Program-made: the position numbers and the translations under genes
Source of the DNA: an uncultured beta proteobacterium
GTDB lineage: Bacteria; Pseudomonadota; Gammaproteobacteria; Burkholderiales; SG8-41
Assembly: GCA_903889565.1 (NCBI GenBank)
Contig: CAISYC010000029.1
Span: forward strand, 1-64,000
Length of the DNA: 64,000 nucleotides
Direction: 5' to 3'
Notes under the pieces: model-generated
Databases searched by the model: none
Told to the model about the DNA's origin: nothing
Seen by the model: only the letters and a program-made list of their open reading frames with translations
In this document: positions 48,235 to 57,983 of the stretch, piece after piece
Layout: each line of letters opens with the position of its first letter
How positions within the stretch are numbered: the first letter of the stretch is position 1

Positions 48235-48290
48235 CCACAGAGTCCACAGAGAAGAATCCAGGCAGCCCCGGGCATTCCGTCCTCTGTGGT
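48234..48290. repeat. Dispersed palindromic repeat (CACAGAG type), copy C
   Basis: Begins GCCACAGAGTCCACAGAG at the yidD stop and ends CCTCTGTGGT, so the outer arms CCACAGAG/CTCTGTGG pair. A shorter version of the copies at 24503-24588 and 42584-42667, here between convergent genes. Confidence 0.75.
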
Positions 48291-48312
48291 AAACGCTTTT
48301 CAAACGCGCTTT

Positions 48313-49485
48313 TCAGTTAACCCGGCAGATCACGCCCTTCAGATACTCGCTCTCGGGAAAATTCAGCGCCACCGGATGATCGGCACCGGCGCTGAGATGG
48401 CCGACGATCTGGGCATCTACGCCGGCATCAAGCGCGGCACCGGCGACGATTTTCTGAAACAGCTCGCGCGACACGCCGCCCGAACACGAAAAGCTGAACA
48501 ACAGGCCGCCGGGCCTGAGCAGCTTGAAGCCGAGCAGATTGATATCCTTGTAGGCGCGCGCGGCTTTTTCCGCGTGCGCCGCGGTCGGCGCAAATTTCGG
48601 CGGATCGAGCACGATCAGATCAAAATTGCGCGCCTGGTCGCGCAACTTGCGCAACACCTGGAACACATCGCCCTCGATGCAGTCTGGCGCCGGCAGATTG
48701 TTCAGTATTGCATTGCGCCGCAGTATTTCCAGCGCGGGTCCGGCACTGTCGACTGTCGTCACCTGCGCGGCACCGCCCTTTAACGCATTGATGGTGAAGC
48801 CGCCGCTGTAGGCGAAACAATCAAGCACCTCGCAACGCGCGGCGAGTTCGCGCAAACGCAGCCGGTTGTCGCGCTGGTCGAGATAAAAGCCGGTCTTGTG
48901 CCCGTGCGGCACGTCAATGGCGAATCGCGCGCCGTTGTCGTCCACCGTCATGTCCTGGGGCGGTGCGGCGCCGCGCAGCAAACCGACCCGCGGCTGCAGG
49001 CCCTCGAGCATGAGGACATCGGCATCGGAGCGTTCGAAAATGGTTTTCGGTTTTACCACCGCATCGACCGCATCGACGAGGGCGTCGCGCCAGCGCATCG
49101 CGCCGGCACTCGATAATTGAAGGACCGCCACATCGCCGTAACGGTCGATCACCACGCCGGGCAGCCCGTCGGCTTCGGCATGGACGAGACGCACGGCGTC
49201 GCAACCGGGCAGCAGCCGTTCGCGCAACGCCGCCGCCTGCGCCACGCGTTCAATGAAAAACGCGGCATCAATCTCGCGCGGCTGCCAATCCCACACGCGG
49301 CCGACGATCTGCGATTGCGGATTGCATGCAGCCACAGCGAGAAATTCGCCGTTGCCGGCGCACACTTCGACGCTGTCCCCGGGTTCGATGTTGCCGGGCA
49401 GTTTCGCCACCGCGCCGGAAAACACCCACGGATGGCGGCGTTTCAGCGATTTCTCGCGACCGGGCCTGAGGATGATTTTTTTCAT
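48313..49485 (-). CDS. rlmI: 23S rRNA (cytosine1962-C5)-methyltransferase
   Basis: Class I methyltransferase of the RlmI type, 390 residues. An N-terminal PUA domain (about 1-75) is followed by the SAM domain: VLDCFAYSGGFTINALKGGA (motif I), DLIVLDPPKFAP (motif IV) and FSFSCSGGVSRELF with the catalytic cysteine (motif VI). It modifies 23S rRNA at C1962 in E. coli. It is monocistronic between two repeat elements. Confidence 0.94.
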   Translation of the reverse strand: MKKIILRPGREKSLKRRHPWVFSGAVAKLPGNIEPGDSVEVCAGNGEFLAVAACNPQSQIVGRVWDWQPREIDAAFFIERVAQAAALRERLLPGCDAVRLVHAEADGLPGVVIDRYGDVAVLQLSSAGAMRWRDALVDAVDAVVKPKTIFERSDADVLMLEGLQPRVGLLRGAAPPQDMTVDDNGARFAIDVPHGHKTGFYLDQRDNRLRLRELAARCEVLDCFAYSGGFTINALKGGAAQVTTVDSAGPALEILRRNAILNNLPAPDCIEGDVFQVLRKLRDQARNFDLIVLDPPKFAPTAAHAEKAARAYKDINLLGFKLLRPGGLLFSFSCSGGVSRELFQKIVAGAALDAGVDAQIVGHLSAGADHPVALNFPESEYLKGVICRVN

Positions 49486-49520
49486 GATATTTGACAGCCC
49501 TGATGCAAAGTTCCGGTCGC

Positions 49521-49595
49521 TTCCGCGCAGGCGGCAACCCGGGTGTTGGACGCCTCAACGCATCAATACATTACTGGATTCCCGCCTGCGCGGAA
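49521..49595. repeat. dRS3-like inverted repeat between rlmI and xerC
   Basis: TTCCGCGCAGGCGG (49521-49534) and CCGCCTGCGCGGAA (49582-49595) are perfect 14-bp inverted repeats. The right arm sits in a TGGATTCCCGCCTGCGCGG-type string, the consensus style of dispersed ATTCCC...GGGAAT repeats (dRS3 in Neisseria and similar units elsewhere). The spacer between the arms is 47 bases. Confidence 0.72.
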
Positions 49596-49641
49596 ATGAC
49601 AACCAGCCCTTAGTCCGTCGTTCCTCGACAGATCAGATGCC

Positions 49642-50577
49642 TTACGATTTCCGTTTCGCGCGCGGGTGCGCCTGATCGTAGACCTTGGCGAGCGTCTGGA
49701 AATCCAGATGGGTATAGATCTGGGTAGTCGAGATGCTGGCGTGACCGAGCATCTCCTGCACTGCGCGCAGGTCGCCACTCGACTGCAGCACATGCGAGGC
49801 AAACGAATGACGCAGCATGTGCGGATGCAGGTCGCCCGACAGGCCGAGCTTGAGCGCCCATTGCTTCATGCGGTATTGAATGGTGCGCGGCGACAGGCGC
49901 GCGCCGGCGGCGTTGATGAACAGCGCTTCGTTGCCGGGCCGCGCCAGCGCGCTGCGTTCGCGCAGCCACGCGCGCAGCGCGGCCAGCGCCTTGCTGCCTA
50001 CCGGCACCACCCGCGTCTTGCTGCCCTTGCCGGTGACGCGCACGATGGCGTCGTCGAAACTGACGTCGTCGATTGAAAGTCCGGTGAGTTCGGCCAAACG
50101 CAGGCCGGAGGAATAGAACAATTCCATGATCGCGCGGTCGCGTACCGCCATCGGGTCGTCGCCCGGGAGTTCCATCAGGCGCGCGGCCTCGTCGGGCGAC
50201 AACGCATGCGGCAGCATCTTTCGCGCTTTCGGCGCGCGCAGTCCGGCGCAGGGGTTGCTGGTGTAAGCGTGGTCGCGCGCGAGGTAGCGGAAAAAGCCGC
50301 GCCACGCGGAGAGCATGCGGGCGAGGCTGCGGCCGTCGAGGCCGCGCGCATGCAGCTGAGCGACGAAGCGCCGCATCTGATGGATCTGCAGTTTGGCCAG
50401 CGGCGCGCCGGCGGCGAGTTCGAGCAGAGCGCGCACATCGTGCGCATAGCCGCTGACCGTATTGGCGCTCAAGCGCCGCTCATTGGCCAGATGCGAAAGA
50501 TATTGCGTCAGCAGCGGTTCGTCACCGGCGGTGCGCGGGGCAATCGGCGGTTTCGTGGCTGCGTCCGCGCGCCTCAC
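49642..50577 (-). CDS. xerC: Tyrosine recombinase XerC
   Basis: Site-specific recombinase, 311 residues, resolving chromosome dimers at dif with XerD. The catalytic set is complete: R160 (SSGLRLAELTG), K184 (VTGKGSKTR), H253 and R256 (HPHMLRHSF), H279 (LGHASISTTQ) and nucleophile Y288 (IYTHLDF). The N-terminal SAM-like domain is also present. XerC rather than XerD is inferred from the dapF-DUF484-xerC order usual in proteobacteria. Confidence 0.95.
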   Translation of the reverse strand: MRRADAATKPPIAPRTAGDEPLLTQYLSHLANERRLSANTVSGYAHDVRALLELAAGAPLAKLQIHQMRRFVAQLHARGLDGRSLARMLSAWRGFFRYLARDHAYTSNPCAGLRAPKARKMLPHALSPDEAARLMELPGDDPMAVRDRAIMELFYSSGLRLAELTGLSIDDVSFDDAIVRVTGKGSKTRVVPVGSKALAALRAWLRERSALARPGNEALFINAAGARLSPRTIQYRMKQWALKLGLSGDLHPHMLRHSFASHVLQSSGDLRAVQEMLGHASISTTQIYTHLDFQTLAKVYDQAHPRAKRKS

Positions 50578-50581
50578 GCCA

Positions 50582-51229
50582 TTACGCCAGATAGCGCAGC
50601 AGCGCGGCGGCAGCGAGTTCGCCGAGACGCTTCAGATACAGGGTGCCCATCTCGGGGTAAAAGCGTTGCGCGTCTTCGCTCGCCATCGCCAGCAGTCCGA
50701 TGGTTTCCGCGTTCTTCAGGCCGACGTAGGCGAAGGAACGCAGATGCGGCGCGTTTTCACCAAACCAGTCGGCGGTATCGACCATCGCCTTCGGCGTGCA
50801 GTACGGGTTGGTCAGGCTCGCCGCGAAATCGTGCGCGGCGGCGCTGACCTCGGCAAATTCCGCGGTCGGCGGATGATCCCATTGCGGCCACAACCGGATC
50901 ATCGTGTGCGGCACGGCGAAATCCTCGCGCAAATGGAAATGCAGCGCCTGAATCACCGATTCGACGTCGCGTGCAGCAACCAGCGCCAGCGTCAGGCGGT
51001 GCAGCTTTTCGCCGATGGCGTCGTTTTGTTCGCCGAACTCGATCAATTCGCGCAGCTTGTCTTCGAGTTGCTTGCCCTTTTCGCGCAGCGACAGGATCTG
51101 GCGTTCGCTGATCGACACGGTACGGCCGCCGTGCGGATGAGGCAGCGAGACCGTGGACAGAAAATCGACCTGCTCTTCGAAAAATTCGGGATGCTGCCTG
51201 AGGTACTGGACCACTGCTTCGGGTGTCAT
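50582..51229 (-). CDS. DUF484 family protein
   Basis: A 215-residue GAF-like protein. Landmarks are PEAVVQYLRQHPEFFEEQVD at the N terminus, then SLPHPHGGRTVSISERQI and LLAMASEDAQRFYPEMGTLY. It is encoded between dapF and xerC with 4- and 11-base gaps, the conserved proteobacterial arrangement. Function is not established; the co-occurrence with xerC is the main clue. Confidence 0.93.
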   Translation of the reverse strand: MTPEAVVQYLRQHPEFFEEQVDFLSTVSLPHPHGGRTVSISERQILSLREKGKQLEDKLRELIEFGEQNDAIGEKLHRLTLALVAARDVESVIQALHFHLREDFAVPHTMIRLWPQWDHPPTAEFAEVSAAAHDFAASLTNPYCTPKAMVDTADWFGENAPHLRSFAYVGLKNAETIGLLAMASEDAQRFYPEMGTLYLKRLGELAAAALLRYLA

Positions 51230-51240
51230 ATCGGCTGTCT

Positions 51241-52077
51241 TTATAGTTCGATTTCGAATTCGCCTTCGAATACGGTGACGGCCGGGCCGGTCATCAGCAC
51301 CGGTTTGCCCTCACCCTCCCATAATATACTGAGCTTGCCCCCTCGCGTAGTCACCGTCACGCGCGCATCGAGCAGACCGCGCTGTATGCCCGCCACCACC
51401 GCAGCACAGGCGCCGGTGCCGCAGGCCATCGTTTCGCCGGCGCCGCGCTCGAACACGCGCAATTTGATTGCCGCGCGATCGATGACCTGCGCGTAGCCCG
51501 CATTGACCCGCCGCGGAAAACGCGTATGGCGCTCGATCGACGCGCCCTCCTCCAACACCGGCGCCGCGGCGACGTCAGGAACGAACTGCACGGCATGCGG
51601 ATTGCCCATCGACAGCGCGCTGATTTCGCGCAGGCGGCCGCCGACCTCCAGCATATAGGTCGGCGCGCGCTGCGCCGCCTCGAACGGAATGCGCGCCGGC
51701 TCGAATTCAGGCGCGCCCATGTCGACGGTCACCGAACCGTCGTTTTCAAGCCGCGGCACGATGACGCCGGAGGCGGTACCGACGCGGATTTCGCGCGCAG
51801 CAGTCAATCCGTGGTCGTGCACATAACGCACAAAACACCGCGCGCCGTTGCCGCACTGCTCGACCTCGCCGCCGTCGGCGTTGAATATCCTGTAATAAAA
51901 ATCGGTGCCGGCGGTGCGCGGCGGCTCGACCTCCAGAATCTGGTCGCAACCGATGCCGAAGCGGCGATTGGCGATGCGGCGCAATTGCTCCGCACCCAAC
52001 TCGATCGGCGCGCGCGTCGCGTCAAGCACGACAAAGTCATTGCCGAGTCCATGCATCTTGGTGAATTTGAGTTTCAT
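51241..52077 (-). CDS. dapF: Diaminopimelate epimerase
   Basis: PLP-independent epimerase converting LL- to meso-diaminopimelate for lysine and peptidoglycan; 278 residues. The two catalytic cysteines are visible in [17 protein letters not shown] (about residue 76) and [11 protein letters not shown] (about residue 219). The N terminus [19 protein letters not shown] is canonical. It overlaps the upstream CoA-binding gene by four bases. Confidence 0.97.
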   Translation of the reverse strand: MKLKFTKMHGLGNDFVVLDATRAPIELGAEQLRRIANRRFGIGCDQILEVEPPRTAGTDFYYRIFNADGGEVEQCGNGARCFVRYVHDHGLTAAREIRVGTASGVIVPRLENDGSVTVDMGAPEFEPARIPFEAAQRAPTYMLEVGGRLREISALSMGNPHAVQFVPDVAAAPVLEEGASIERHTRFPRRVNAGYAQVIDRAAIKLRVFERGAGETMACGTGACAAVVAGIQRGLLDARVTVTTRGGKLSILWEGEGKPVLMTGPAVTVFEGEFEIEL

Positions 52078-52514
52078 CGCGCGAGCGTCGGTGCGCTTTG
52101 ACGTAAATACTCGTTTTTATAATCGCGATAGATGCAGCGATCCATGACGACAAACAGACCCGCGGCGCGCGCGCGTTCTGCGGCGGCCTCGTCGATCACG
52201 CCATCCTGCAGCCACAGCGCCTTGATGCCCAACGCGATGCATTCATCGACAATACCTGCGACAAACTCAGGCTGGCGAAACACGTTGACCAGATCGACGG
52301 GTGCATCGATAGCCGCCAACTGCGCATAGGCTTTGACGCTAAGCACCTCTTTCACCGCCGGATGCACCGGAATAATGGTGTAGCCGAAGCCCTGCATCGC
52401 CGCCGATACGCCATGACTGGGCCGCGCCGGATTCGGCGACAGCCCGACCACCGCAATCGTCTTCACGCGGGCGAGCAACGCGCAACGCTCGTCGCGACCG
52501 GGGTTTTCAAACAT
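52074..52514 (-). CDS. CoA-binding domain protein (YccU-like)
   Basis: A single Rossmann-type CoA-binding domain, 146 residues. Signature parts are [20 protein letters not shown] near the N terminus, [20 protein letters not shown], and the C-terminal [20 protein letters not shown]. Similar proteins occur widely; no enzymatic function is settled. It overlaps dapF (4 bases) and the GNAT gene (8 bases), so the three are coupled. Confidence 0.92.
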   Translation of the reverse strand: MFENPGRDERCALLARVKTIAVVGLSPNPARPSHGVSAAMQGFGYTIIPVHPAVKEVLSVKAYAQLAAIDAPVDLVNVFRQPEFVAGIVDECIALGIKALWLQDGVIDEAAAERARAAGLFVVMDRCIYRDYKNEYLRQSAPTLAR

Positions 52515-53025
52515 CTTTCACCATGAAGTAATCGTCCATCACGAAACCGCCGCCAATGGGCTGCACCACCGAATCGCGAATGCGGAATCCGTATTTTTTG
52601 TAGGCGGCGATCGCCTTCGCATTCGCTTTGTTCACCGCCAGCATCAGCGTCGAGCAACCGGCTGCCCGCGCCGCCATGGCGGCGCGTTCAATCAGGCGTC
52701 CGCCATAACCTTTGCGCTGATGATCGTGATGTACATAGAGCTTGTCGAGTTTCATTTCGCCCGGCCGCGCGGCAGCCATATATGAGGCATAACCGATAAT
52801 GGCGCCGTCGAGCACCAGTTTGTCCCAGCTTGTGTCGCCGCGCGCCAGTTCCGCGCGGATCAGATCAGGCGCGTAGCGTTGTTTAAGCATGTATTCTATC
52901 TGCGCCGCCGAAATGATGTCCGCGTAGTGCACGCGCCAGATTTCCGCCGCCAGCGCCGCAATGGTTTCTGCATCTGCGGCCACCGCGGGCAGAATCTGCG
53001 CGGCCGCCGTCGCTTCACCCCTCAC
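52507..53025 (-). CDS. GNAT family N-acetyltransferase
   Basis: Acetyl-CoA-dependent acetyltransferase, 172 residues. Motif A is KLDKLYVHHDHQRKGYGGRL (about 92-111), followed by ANAKAIAAYKKYGFRIRDSV. The acceptor substrate is unknown. GTG 53025 is the start; the region just upstream consists of short GTGAGGGG-like repeats that double as its ribosome site. It overlaps the CoA-binding gene by eight bases. Confidence 0.88.
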   Translation of the reverse strand: MRGEATAAAQILPAVAADAETIAALAAEIWRVHYADIISAAQIEYMLKQRYAPDLIRAELARGDTSWDKLVLDGAIIGYASYMAAARPGEMKLDKLYVHHDHQRKGYGGRLIERAAMAARAAGCSTLMLAVNKANAKAIAAYKKYGFRIRDSVVQPIGGGFVMDDYFMVKDV

Positions 53026-53042
53026 ACCTTGCCCCTCACCGC

Positions 53043-53915
53043 TTATGGCTCATACGGATTGGCCTCGCCCTCGGGGCGTGTTTTGAAACGCTTGTGCAGC
53101 CAGTAATACTGTTCGGGCATTTCGCGCACGCGTTCTTCGATGAAAGCATTCATGCGCGCGGCGTCGGCGGCGAGATCATCGGTCGGAAAATCGGTCCATG
53201 CCGGATACAGGCACACGACGTAACCGGCGCTGCCCGGCAACTGGCGGGTGATACAGGGCACGATTACCGCGCCGGCCAATTGGGCGATGCGCGACAAGCC
53301 GGTAATGGTGGCGGCCGGTTTGCCGAAAAACGGCGCGAAAACCGAGTCGCGGATACCGAGATCCATGTCAGGCAGGTAATAAAACGGCTCGCCGCGCTTG
53401 AGGGTCTTGACCATCGGCCGGATACCGTCCTGGCGCGCAAACAAGGTAGTCTGGCCGAAACGCGTGCGGCCGTGAATCAGGATGTCGTCAAACACCGCGT
53501 CCTTGGTGCGGCTGTAGACCGAGTTCAACCGGTACTCGGCGGCAAGTCGTATGCCGCCCATGTCGAGGCCAACGAAATGCGGTGCCAGCAGGATGACCGG
53601 ACGGCCGTCGAGACTGCGCCAGTGTTCGAGCCCCTCGATCCTGACCAAGGCCTGCACCTCTGCTTTCGAGCCCCACCACAGCACGCCGTGCTCGAGCACG
53701 CTGCGCGCGAACGCGCGGAAATGCCGGCGCGCCAGCGCGGTGCGCTCGGCCTCGCTCAATTCCGGAAAGCAGAAGCGCAGATTCAGCAGGACGACGCGGC
53801 GACGCGGCACCGCGGCGTAATACAGCAGGGTGCCGAGCAGGGCGCCGAGCCTCGACAGCAGTGCCAGCGGCAGAAAGCGCAGCAGCCAGATGCAGACCAG
53901 CCCGAAACGCGACAT
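53043..53915 (-). CDS. Lysophospholipid / lipid A lauroyl acyltransferase, LpxL-like
   Basis: Membrane-associated acyltransferase of the LpxL/HtrB family, 290 residues. It has one N-terminal hydrophobic helix ([20 protein letters not shown]) and the HX4D catalytic motif in [17 protein letters not shown] (about residue 112). [20 protein letters not shown] (about 182-201) and [16 protein letters not shown] (near the end) are also family motifs. It probably adds a secondary acyl chain to lipid A. ATG 53915 was preferred over GTG 53918. Divergent from metK. Confidence 0.9.
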   Translation of the reverse strand: MSRFGLVCIWLLRFLPLALLSRLGALLGTLLYYAAVPRRRVVLLNLRFCFPELSEAERTALARRHFRAFARSVLEHGVLWWGSKAEVQALVRIEGLEHWRSLDGRPVILLAPHFVGLDMGGIRLAAEYRLNSVYSRTKDAVFDDILIHGRTRFGQTTLFARQDGIRPMVKTLKRGEPFYYLPDMDLGIRDSVFAPFFGKPAATITGLSRIAQLAGAVIVPCITRQLPGSAGYVVCLYPAWTDFPTDDLAADAARMNAFIEERVREMPEQYYWLHKRFKTRPEGEANPYEP

Positions 53916-53980
53916 CACGGGCGCAATACTTGAATCAAGTCAGCTTTGGCCATGGTTTCGCCCCTTCGACCAGCCTTTGT

Positions 53981-53986
53981 TATAAT
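53981..53986 (+). promoter_or_regulatory. -10 element of the metK promoter
   Basis: A consensus TATAAT, 33 bases before the metK start. The -35 region (about 53958) is not close to consensus. No SAM riboswitch is seen in the short leader. Confidence 0.65.
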
Positions 53987-54019
53987 GCCGCCCTTTGTCA
54001 ACTCAGCCGTTTGCCTACC

Positions 54020-55186
54020 ATGAGCGATTTTCTGTTTACGTCCGAATCCGTATCCGAAGGCCATCCCGATAAAGTCGCGGATCAGATTTCGGATGCTGTT
54101 CTTGATGCGATTTTAGCGCAGGACAAAGGCTCCCGCGTCGCCGCCGAAACCTTGGTCAAGGACAATCTCGTCGTGCTGGCCGGTGAAATCACCACCGGGG
54201 CCAAGGTGAATTTTGCCGAGGTCGCGCGCAAGACCATTAAGCGCATCGGCTACACCGACCCGTCGATCGGCTTTGATGCCGACACCGCCACGGTCATTAT
54301 GCAGTACGGACAACAATCGCAAAACATCGCGCAGGGCGTGAACGAAGGCCAGGGCCTCGATCTCGACCAGGGCGCCGGCGATCAGGGCCTGATGTTCGGC
54401 TTTGCCTGTGACGAAACCGCGCAGCTGATGCCGCTGCCGATCCATCTGTCGCACCGCCTGGTCGAGCGCCAGGCGGAACTGCGCCGCGACGGCCGACTGC
54501 CGTGGCTGCGTCCGGATGCCAAATCGCAGGTCACGATCAAATACGTCAATGACAAACCGGCGGCGATCGACACCATCGTGTTATCGACCCAGCATCAGCC
54601 CGGCATGTCGCACAAGCAGATCGAAGAAGCAGTGATCGAGCAGATCATCAAACCGGTGCTGCCGAAGGAGCTCATCAAAGGCCAGATCAAGTACCTGGTC
54701 AATCCGACCGGCGTATTTGAAATCGGCGGCCCCAAGGGCGATTGCGGCCTGACCGGACGCAAGATCATCGTCGACACCTATGGCGGCTACTCGCGCCACG
54801 GCGGCGGTGCTTTCTCGGGCAAGGATCCGTCGAAGGTTGACCGTTCGGCCGCCTATGCCGCGCGCTACGTCGCCAAAAACGTGGTCGCCGCAGGGCTGGC
54901 GCTGCGCTGCGAAGTGCAAATTGCCTACGCCATCGGCGTGGCCAAACCGACCAGCGTCATGGTGACGACCTACGGCACCGGCGAGATCTCTGACGAAAAG
55001 CTGTCCGAACTGGTGTCGCGGCATTTCGACTTGCGCCCCAAGGGCATCATCCAGATGCTCAACCTGCTGCGCCCGATCTACGAAAAAACCGCCGCCAACG
55101 GCCATTTCGGCCGCGACGAGCCGGAATTCACCTGGGAACACACCGACAAGGTCGCCGCGCTCAAGGCCGACGCCGGTATCAAGTAA
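54020..55186 (+). CDS. metK: S-adenosylmethionine synthetase
   Basis: Makes SAM from methionine and ATP; 388 residues. Signatures are the N-terminal [36 protein letters not shown] (about 117-132) and [22 protein letters not shown] 54020 was chosen at [10 protein letters not shown]; an upstream in-frame start would lie inside the divergent gene. It is followed by a strong terminator and by the SAH-riboswitch-controlled ahcY-metF genes, forming an activated-methyl-cycle neighbourhood. Confidence 0.98.
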   Translation: MSDFLFTSESVSEGHPDKVADQISDAVLDAILAQDKGSRVAAETLVKDNLVVLAGEITTGAKVNFAEVARKTIKRIGYTDPSIGFDADTATVIMQYGQQSQNIAQGVNEGQGLDLDQGAGDQGLMFGFACDETAQLMPLPIHLSHRLVERQAELRRDGRLPWLRPDAKSQVTIKYVNDKPAAIDTIVLSTQHQPGMSHKQIEEAVIEQIIKPVLPKELIKGQIKYLVNPTGVFEIGGPKGDCGLTGRKIIVDTYGGYSRHGGGAFSGKDPSKVDRSAAYAARYVAKNVVAAGLALRCEVQIAYAIGVAKPTSVMVTTYGTGEISDEKLSELVSRHFDLRPKGIIQMLNLLRPIYEKTAANGHFGRDEPEFTWEHTDKVAALKADAGIK

Positions 55187-55210
55187 TTCCGCTGCAAAGC
55201 CGCGCAAAAT

Positions 55211-55233
55211 CGCCCCGTTTATGGGGCGTTTTT
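55211..55233 (+). terminator. Rho-independent terminator after metK
   Basis: CGCCCC (55211-55216) and GGGGCG (55223-55228) close a GTTTAT loop and are followed by TTTTT. It lies 24 bases after the metK stop, insulating it from ahcY. Confidence 0.92.
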
Positions 55234-55253
55234 GTTTTGGGCCGCTCCTGGGT

Positions 55254-55259
55254 TACAAT
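55254..55259 (+). promoter_or_regulatory. -10 element for ahcY
   Basis: TACAAT, placed so that transcription would begin at about 55265-55268, just before the SAH aptamer. No clear -35. Confidence 0.5.
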
Positions 55260-55268
55260 GCGCGCCTC

Positions 55269-55345
55269 GCCGAGGAGCGTTGCGACGGGCTTTGCCAATA
55301 AAGCCTGCCAGGCTCGGTGGATTTCTTACCGCAACGGCGCTCACG
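55269..55345 (+). ncRNA. SAH riboswitch upstream of ahcY
   Basis: CCGAGGAGCGTTGC (from 55270), the later AGGCTCGG (to 55317) and GCAACGGCGCTC (55331-55342) reproduce the SAH-riboswitch core. CCGAG pairs with CTCGG, GTTGC with GCAAC, and GAGCG with CGCTC. It lies 35 bases before the ahcY start. In this class SAH binding turns expression on, matching the function of ahcY in removing SAH. Confidence 0.93.
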
Positions 55346-55379
55346 TACTTTTTTTCTGCAACCTGGAAAGGAGGGCGTG

Positions 55380-56789
55380 ATGAACGCCGCAACCAAATTT
55401 ACCGATTACAAAGTCGCCGACATGGCGCAGGCCGGCTTCGGCCGCAAGGAAATCGCCATTGCCGAGACCGAAATGCCCGGTCTGATGGCCATTCGCGAGG
55501 AATTCAAAGGCAAGCAGCCGCTCAAAGGCGCGCGCATCGCCGGCTCGCTGCACATGACAATCCAAACCGCCGTGCTGATCGAGACGCTGGCCGATCTCGG
55601 CGCCGACATCCGCTGGGCGTCGTGCAATATTTTCTCGACGCAGGATCACGCCGCCGCCGCGATCGCCGCGCGCGGCATTCCGGTGTTCGCCTACAAAGGC
55701 GAGACGCTTGAAGACTACTGGGATTACACCCACCGCATTCTCGAGTGGTCGGACGGCGGCACGCCGAACATGATCCTCGATGACGGCGGCGACGCCACGC
55801 TGCTGGTGACGCTCGGCGCGCAGCACGAAAGAAACAAAACGGTGCCGCCCGAAGGCACCAACGAAGAAGAAGTCGTCCTGTTCGCCGCCATGCGCAAGAC
55901 GCTCAAGGAAAAGCCCGGCTTCTACTCGAAAATCGAGGCCAACATCAAGGGCGTGACGGAAGAAACCACCACCGGCGTGCATCGCCTCTATCAGATGCAG
56001 AAGGAAGGCCGTCTGCCCTTCCCCGCCATCAACGTCAACGACTCGGTGACGAAGTCGAAATTCGACAACCTCTACGGCTGCCGCGAATCGCTGGTCGATG
56101 CGATCAAGCGCGCCACCGACGTCATGATCGCCGGCAAAATCGCCGTGGTCTGCGGCTATGGCGACGTCGGCAAGGGCAGCGCCGAAGCGCTGCGCGCGCT
56201 GTCGGCGCAGGTGTGGGTCACCGAAATCGACCCGATCTGCGCGCTGCAGGCGTCGATGGAAGGCTTCCGCGTGGTCACCATGGATTATGCCGCCGACAAG
56301 GCTGACATTTATGTCACCTGCACCGGCAACCTCGGCGTGATTACCCACGATCACATGAAACGCATGAAGAACAATGCGATCGTCTGCAACATCGGTCACT
56401 TCGATTCGGAAATCGAAGTCGCCGCACTGAAGCAATACACCTGGGACAACATCAAGCCGCAGGTCGATCACATCGTGTTCCCGGACGGCAAGCGCCTGAT
56501 CCTGCTGGCCGAGGGTCGTCTCGTCAATCTGGGCTGCGGCACCGGCCACCCGTCATTCGTGATGTCGAACTCCTTCACCAATCAGACGCTGGCGCAGCTC
56601 GAGCTTTACACGCGCGGCGACCAGTACGAAAACAAGGTCTATACGCTGCCCAAGCATCTCGACGAAAAAGTGGCGCGCCTGCACCTGAAGAAGCTCGGCG
56701 TCGAACTGACCGCCCTGAGCGAAAAGCAGTGCGCCTACCTCAACCTGCCGGTTGAAGGCCCCTACAAGGCCGATCACTACCGGTATTGA
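55380..56789 (+). CDS. ahcY: Adenosylhomocysteinase
   Basis: Hydrolyses S-adenosylhomocysteine to adenosine and homocysteine; 469 residues. The NAD-binding motif is [19 protein letters not shown] (about 260), and the start [20 protein letters not shown] and the C-terminal [16 protein letters not shown] are standard. The ribosome site AAAGGAGGGCGTG is strong. It heads ahcY-metF-DUF427 and is governed by the SAH riboswitch. Confidence 0.98.
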   Translation: MNAATKFTDYKVADMAQAGFGRKEIAIAETEMPGLMAIREEFKGKQPLKGARIAGSLHMTIQTAVLIETLADLGADIRWASCNIFSTQDHAAAAIAARGIPVFAYKGETLEDYWDYTHRILEWSDGGTPNMILDDGGDATLLVTLGAQHERNKTVPPEGTNEEEVVLFAAMRKTLKEKPGFYSKIEANIKGVTEETTTGVHRLYQMQKEGRLPFPAINVNDSVTKSKFDNLYGCRESLVDAIKRATDVMIAGKIAVVCGYGDVGKGSAEALRALSAQVWVTEIDPICALQASMEGFRVVTMDYAADKADIYVTCTGNLGVITHDHMKRMKNNAIVCNIGHFDSEIEVAALKQYTWDNIKPQVDHIVFPDGKRLILLAEGRLVNLGCGTGHPSFVMSNSFTNQTLAQLELYTRGDQYENKVYTLPKHLDEKVARLHLKKLGVELTALSEKQCAYLNLPVEGPYKADHYRY

Positions 56790-56841
56790 TGGAGCGCGGG
56801 GCGGTGGTGGAACCTTCGTTCACCGCCGCCCTCACAATGCC

Positions 56842-57687
56842 ATGAAGACACAAGCCGCATTGCCGCGCACCTTCAGCGTCGAGTTCTTTCCGCCCAATAC
56901 GCCGGAAGGAAAGGACAAACTGCTGGCGACCGCGGCGCAACTGGCCGCACTGAAGCCGAAGTTTTTTTCGGTCACCTACGGTGCCGGCGGTTCGACGCGC
57001 GAGCGCACGCTCGACACCGTGCTCGATATTCGCAAGACCGGCCACGCCGCTGCGCCGCATATTTCCTGCGTGGCTTCTTCCCGCGACAACATCCGCGAAT
57101 GGCTGCAGCGCTACAAGGACAACGGGATCAAACATCTCGTCGCATTGCGCGGCGACCTGCCTTCGGGCATCGCTGCCGCCGGCGAATTCCGTTACGCCAA
57201 CGAACTGGTGGAATTCATCCGTCGCGAGTTTGGCGATACCTTTCATATCGAGGTCGCCGCCTACCCCGAGTTTCATCCGCAGGCGAAAAGCGCGCAGGAC
57301 GATCTCGCCAGCTTCCGGCGCAAGGTCGAGGCCGGCGCCGATTCGGCGATCACGCAGTATTTCTACAACGCTGACGCCTATTACCGGTTCATCGATGAAT
57401 GCGAAAAAATGAACATCGCGATTCCAATCGTGCCGGGCATCATGCCGATCGGGCGCTTTTCGCAACTGGCGCGCTTTTCGGACGCCTGCGGGGCCGAGAT
57501 CCCGCGCTGGATGCGCAAGCGGCTTGAGGGTTTCGGTGACGATGCGGAATCAATTCGCGCCTTCGGCCTCGATGTCGTGACCGCGCTGTGCGAAGCCCTG
57601 CTGAAAAACGGCGCGCCGGGGCTGCACTTCTACACCTTGAACCAGGCCGGTCTCACCACCGCGATCTGGCAGCGCCTGGGGATCTGA
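56842..57687 (+). CDS. metF: Methylenetetrahydrofolate reductase
   Basis: FAD-dependent reductase making 5-methyltetrahydrofolate for methionine synthesis; 281 residues. Conserved parts are FSVEFFPPNTPEGKDKL near the N terminus, HLVALRGDLPSG, DSAITQYFYNADAYYRFIDE and the C-terminal GAPGLHFYTLNQAGLTTAIW. It lies 52 bases after ahcY, probably in the same SAH-switched transcript. ATG 56842 was chosen at MKTQAALPR. Confidence 0.97.
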   Translation: MKTQAALPRTFSVEFFPPNTPEGKDKLLATAAQLAALKPKFFSVTYGAGGSTRERTLDTVLDIRKTGHAAAPHISCVASSRDNIREWLQRYKDNGIKHLVALRGDLPSGIAAAGEFRYANELVEFIRREFGDTFHIEVAAYPEFHPQAKSAQDDLASFRRKVEAGADSAITQYFYNADAYYRFIDECEKMNIAIPIVPGIMPIGRFSQLARFSDACGAEIPRWMRKRLEGFGDDAESIRAFGLDVVTALCEALLKNGAPGLHFYTLNQAGLTTAIWQRLGI

Positions 57688-57968
57688 TGAAACGTGCGCG
57701 CTGGAACGGCACGGTAATCGCGGAGAGCGATCGTTGCGTAGTGGTCGAGGGCAATCAGTACTTCCCGGCGGATGCGGTTAATCGCGAGTTTCTGCGTGAC
57801 AGCGTTACGCACACGGTCTGCGGCTGGAAAGGCACCGCCAGCTACTACGATGTTGTCGTCAACGGCGCCGTCAACAAGGATGCGGCGTGGTATTACGCCG
57901 ACCCGAAATCGGCCGCCGATAACATCAAGGGTTATATCGCGTTCTGGAAAGGCGTGACGGTCGAATAG
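57687..57968 (+). CDS. DUF427 domain protein
   Basis: A 93-residue single-domain protein of the DUF427 family. It has the opening RARWNGTVIAESDRCVVVEG and the later TVCGWKGTASYYDVVVNGAV and AAWYYADPKSAADNIKGYIA. Function unknown. The start overlaps the metF stop by one base (TGATG), so it is translationally coupled. A bidirectional terminator follows. Confidence 0.92.
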   Translation: MKRARWNGTVIAESDRCVVVEGNQYFPADAVNREFLRDSVTHTVCGWKGTASYYDVVVNGAVNKDAAWYYADPKSAADNIKGYIAFWKGVTVE

Positions 57969-57983
57969 CCGGATACCGGACGA

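Noticed and set aside
53981-54020. A SAM riboswitch ahead of metK
   Set aside because: The leader from the -10 to the start is only about 30 bases and shows no SAM-aptamer core.
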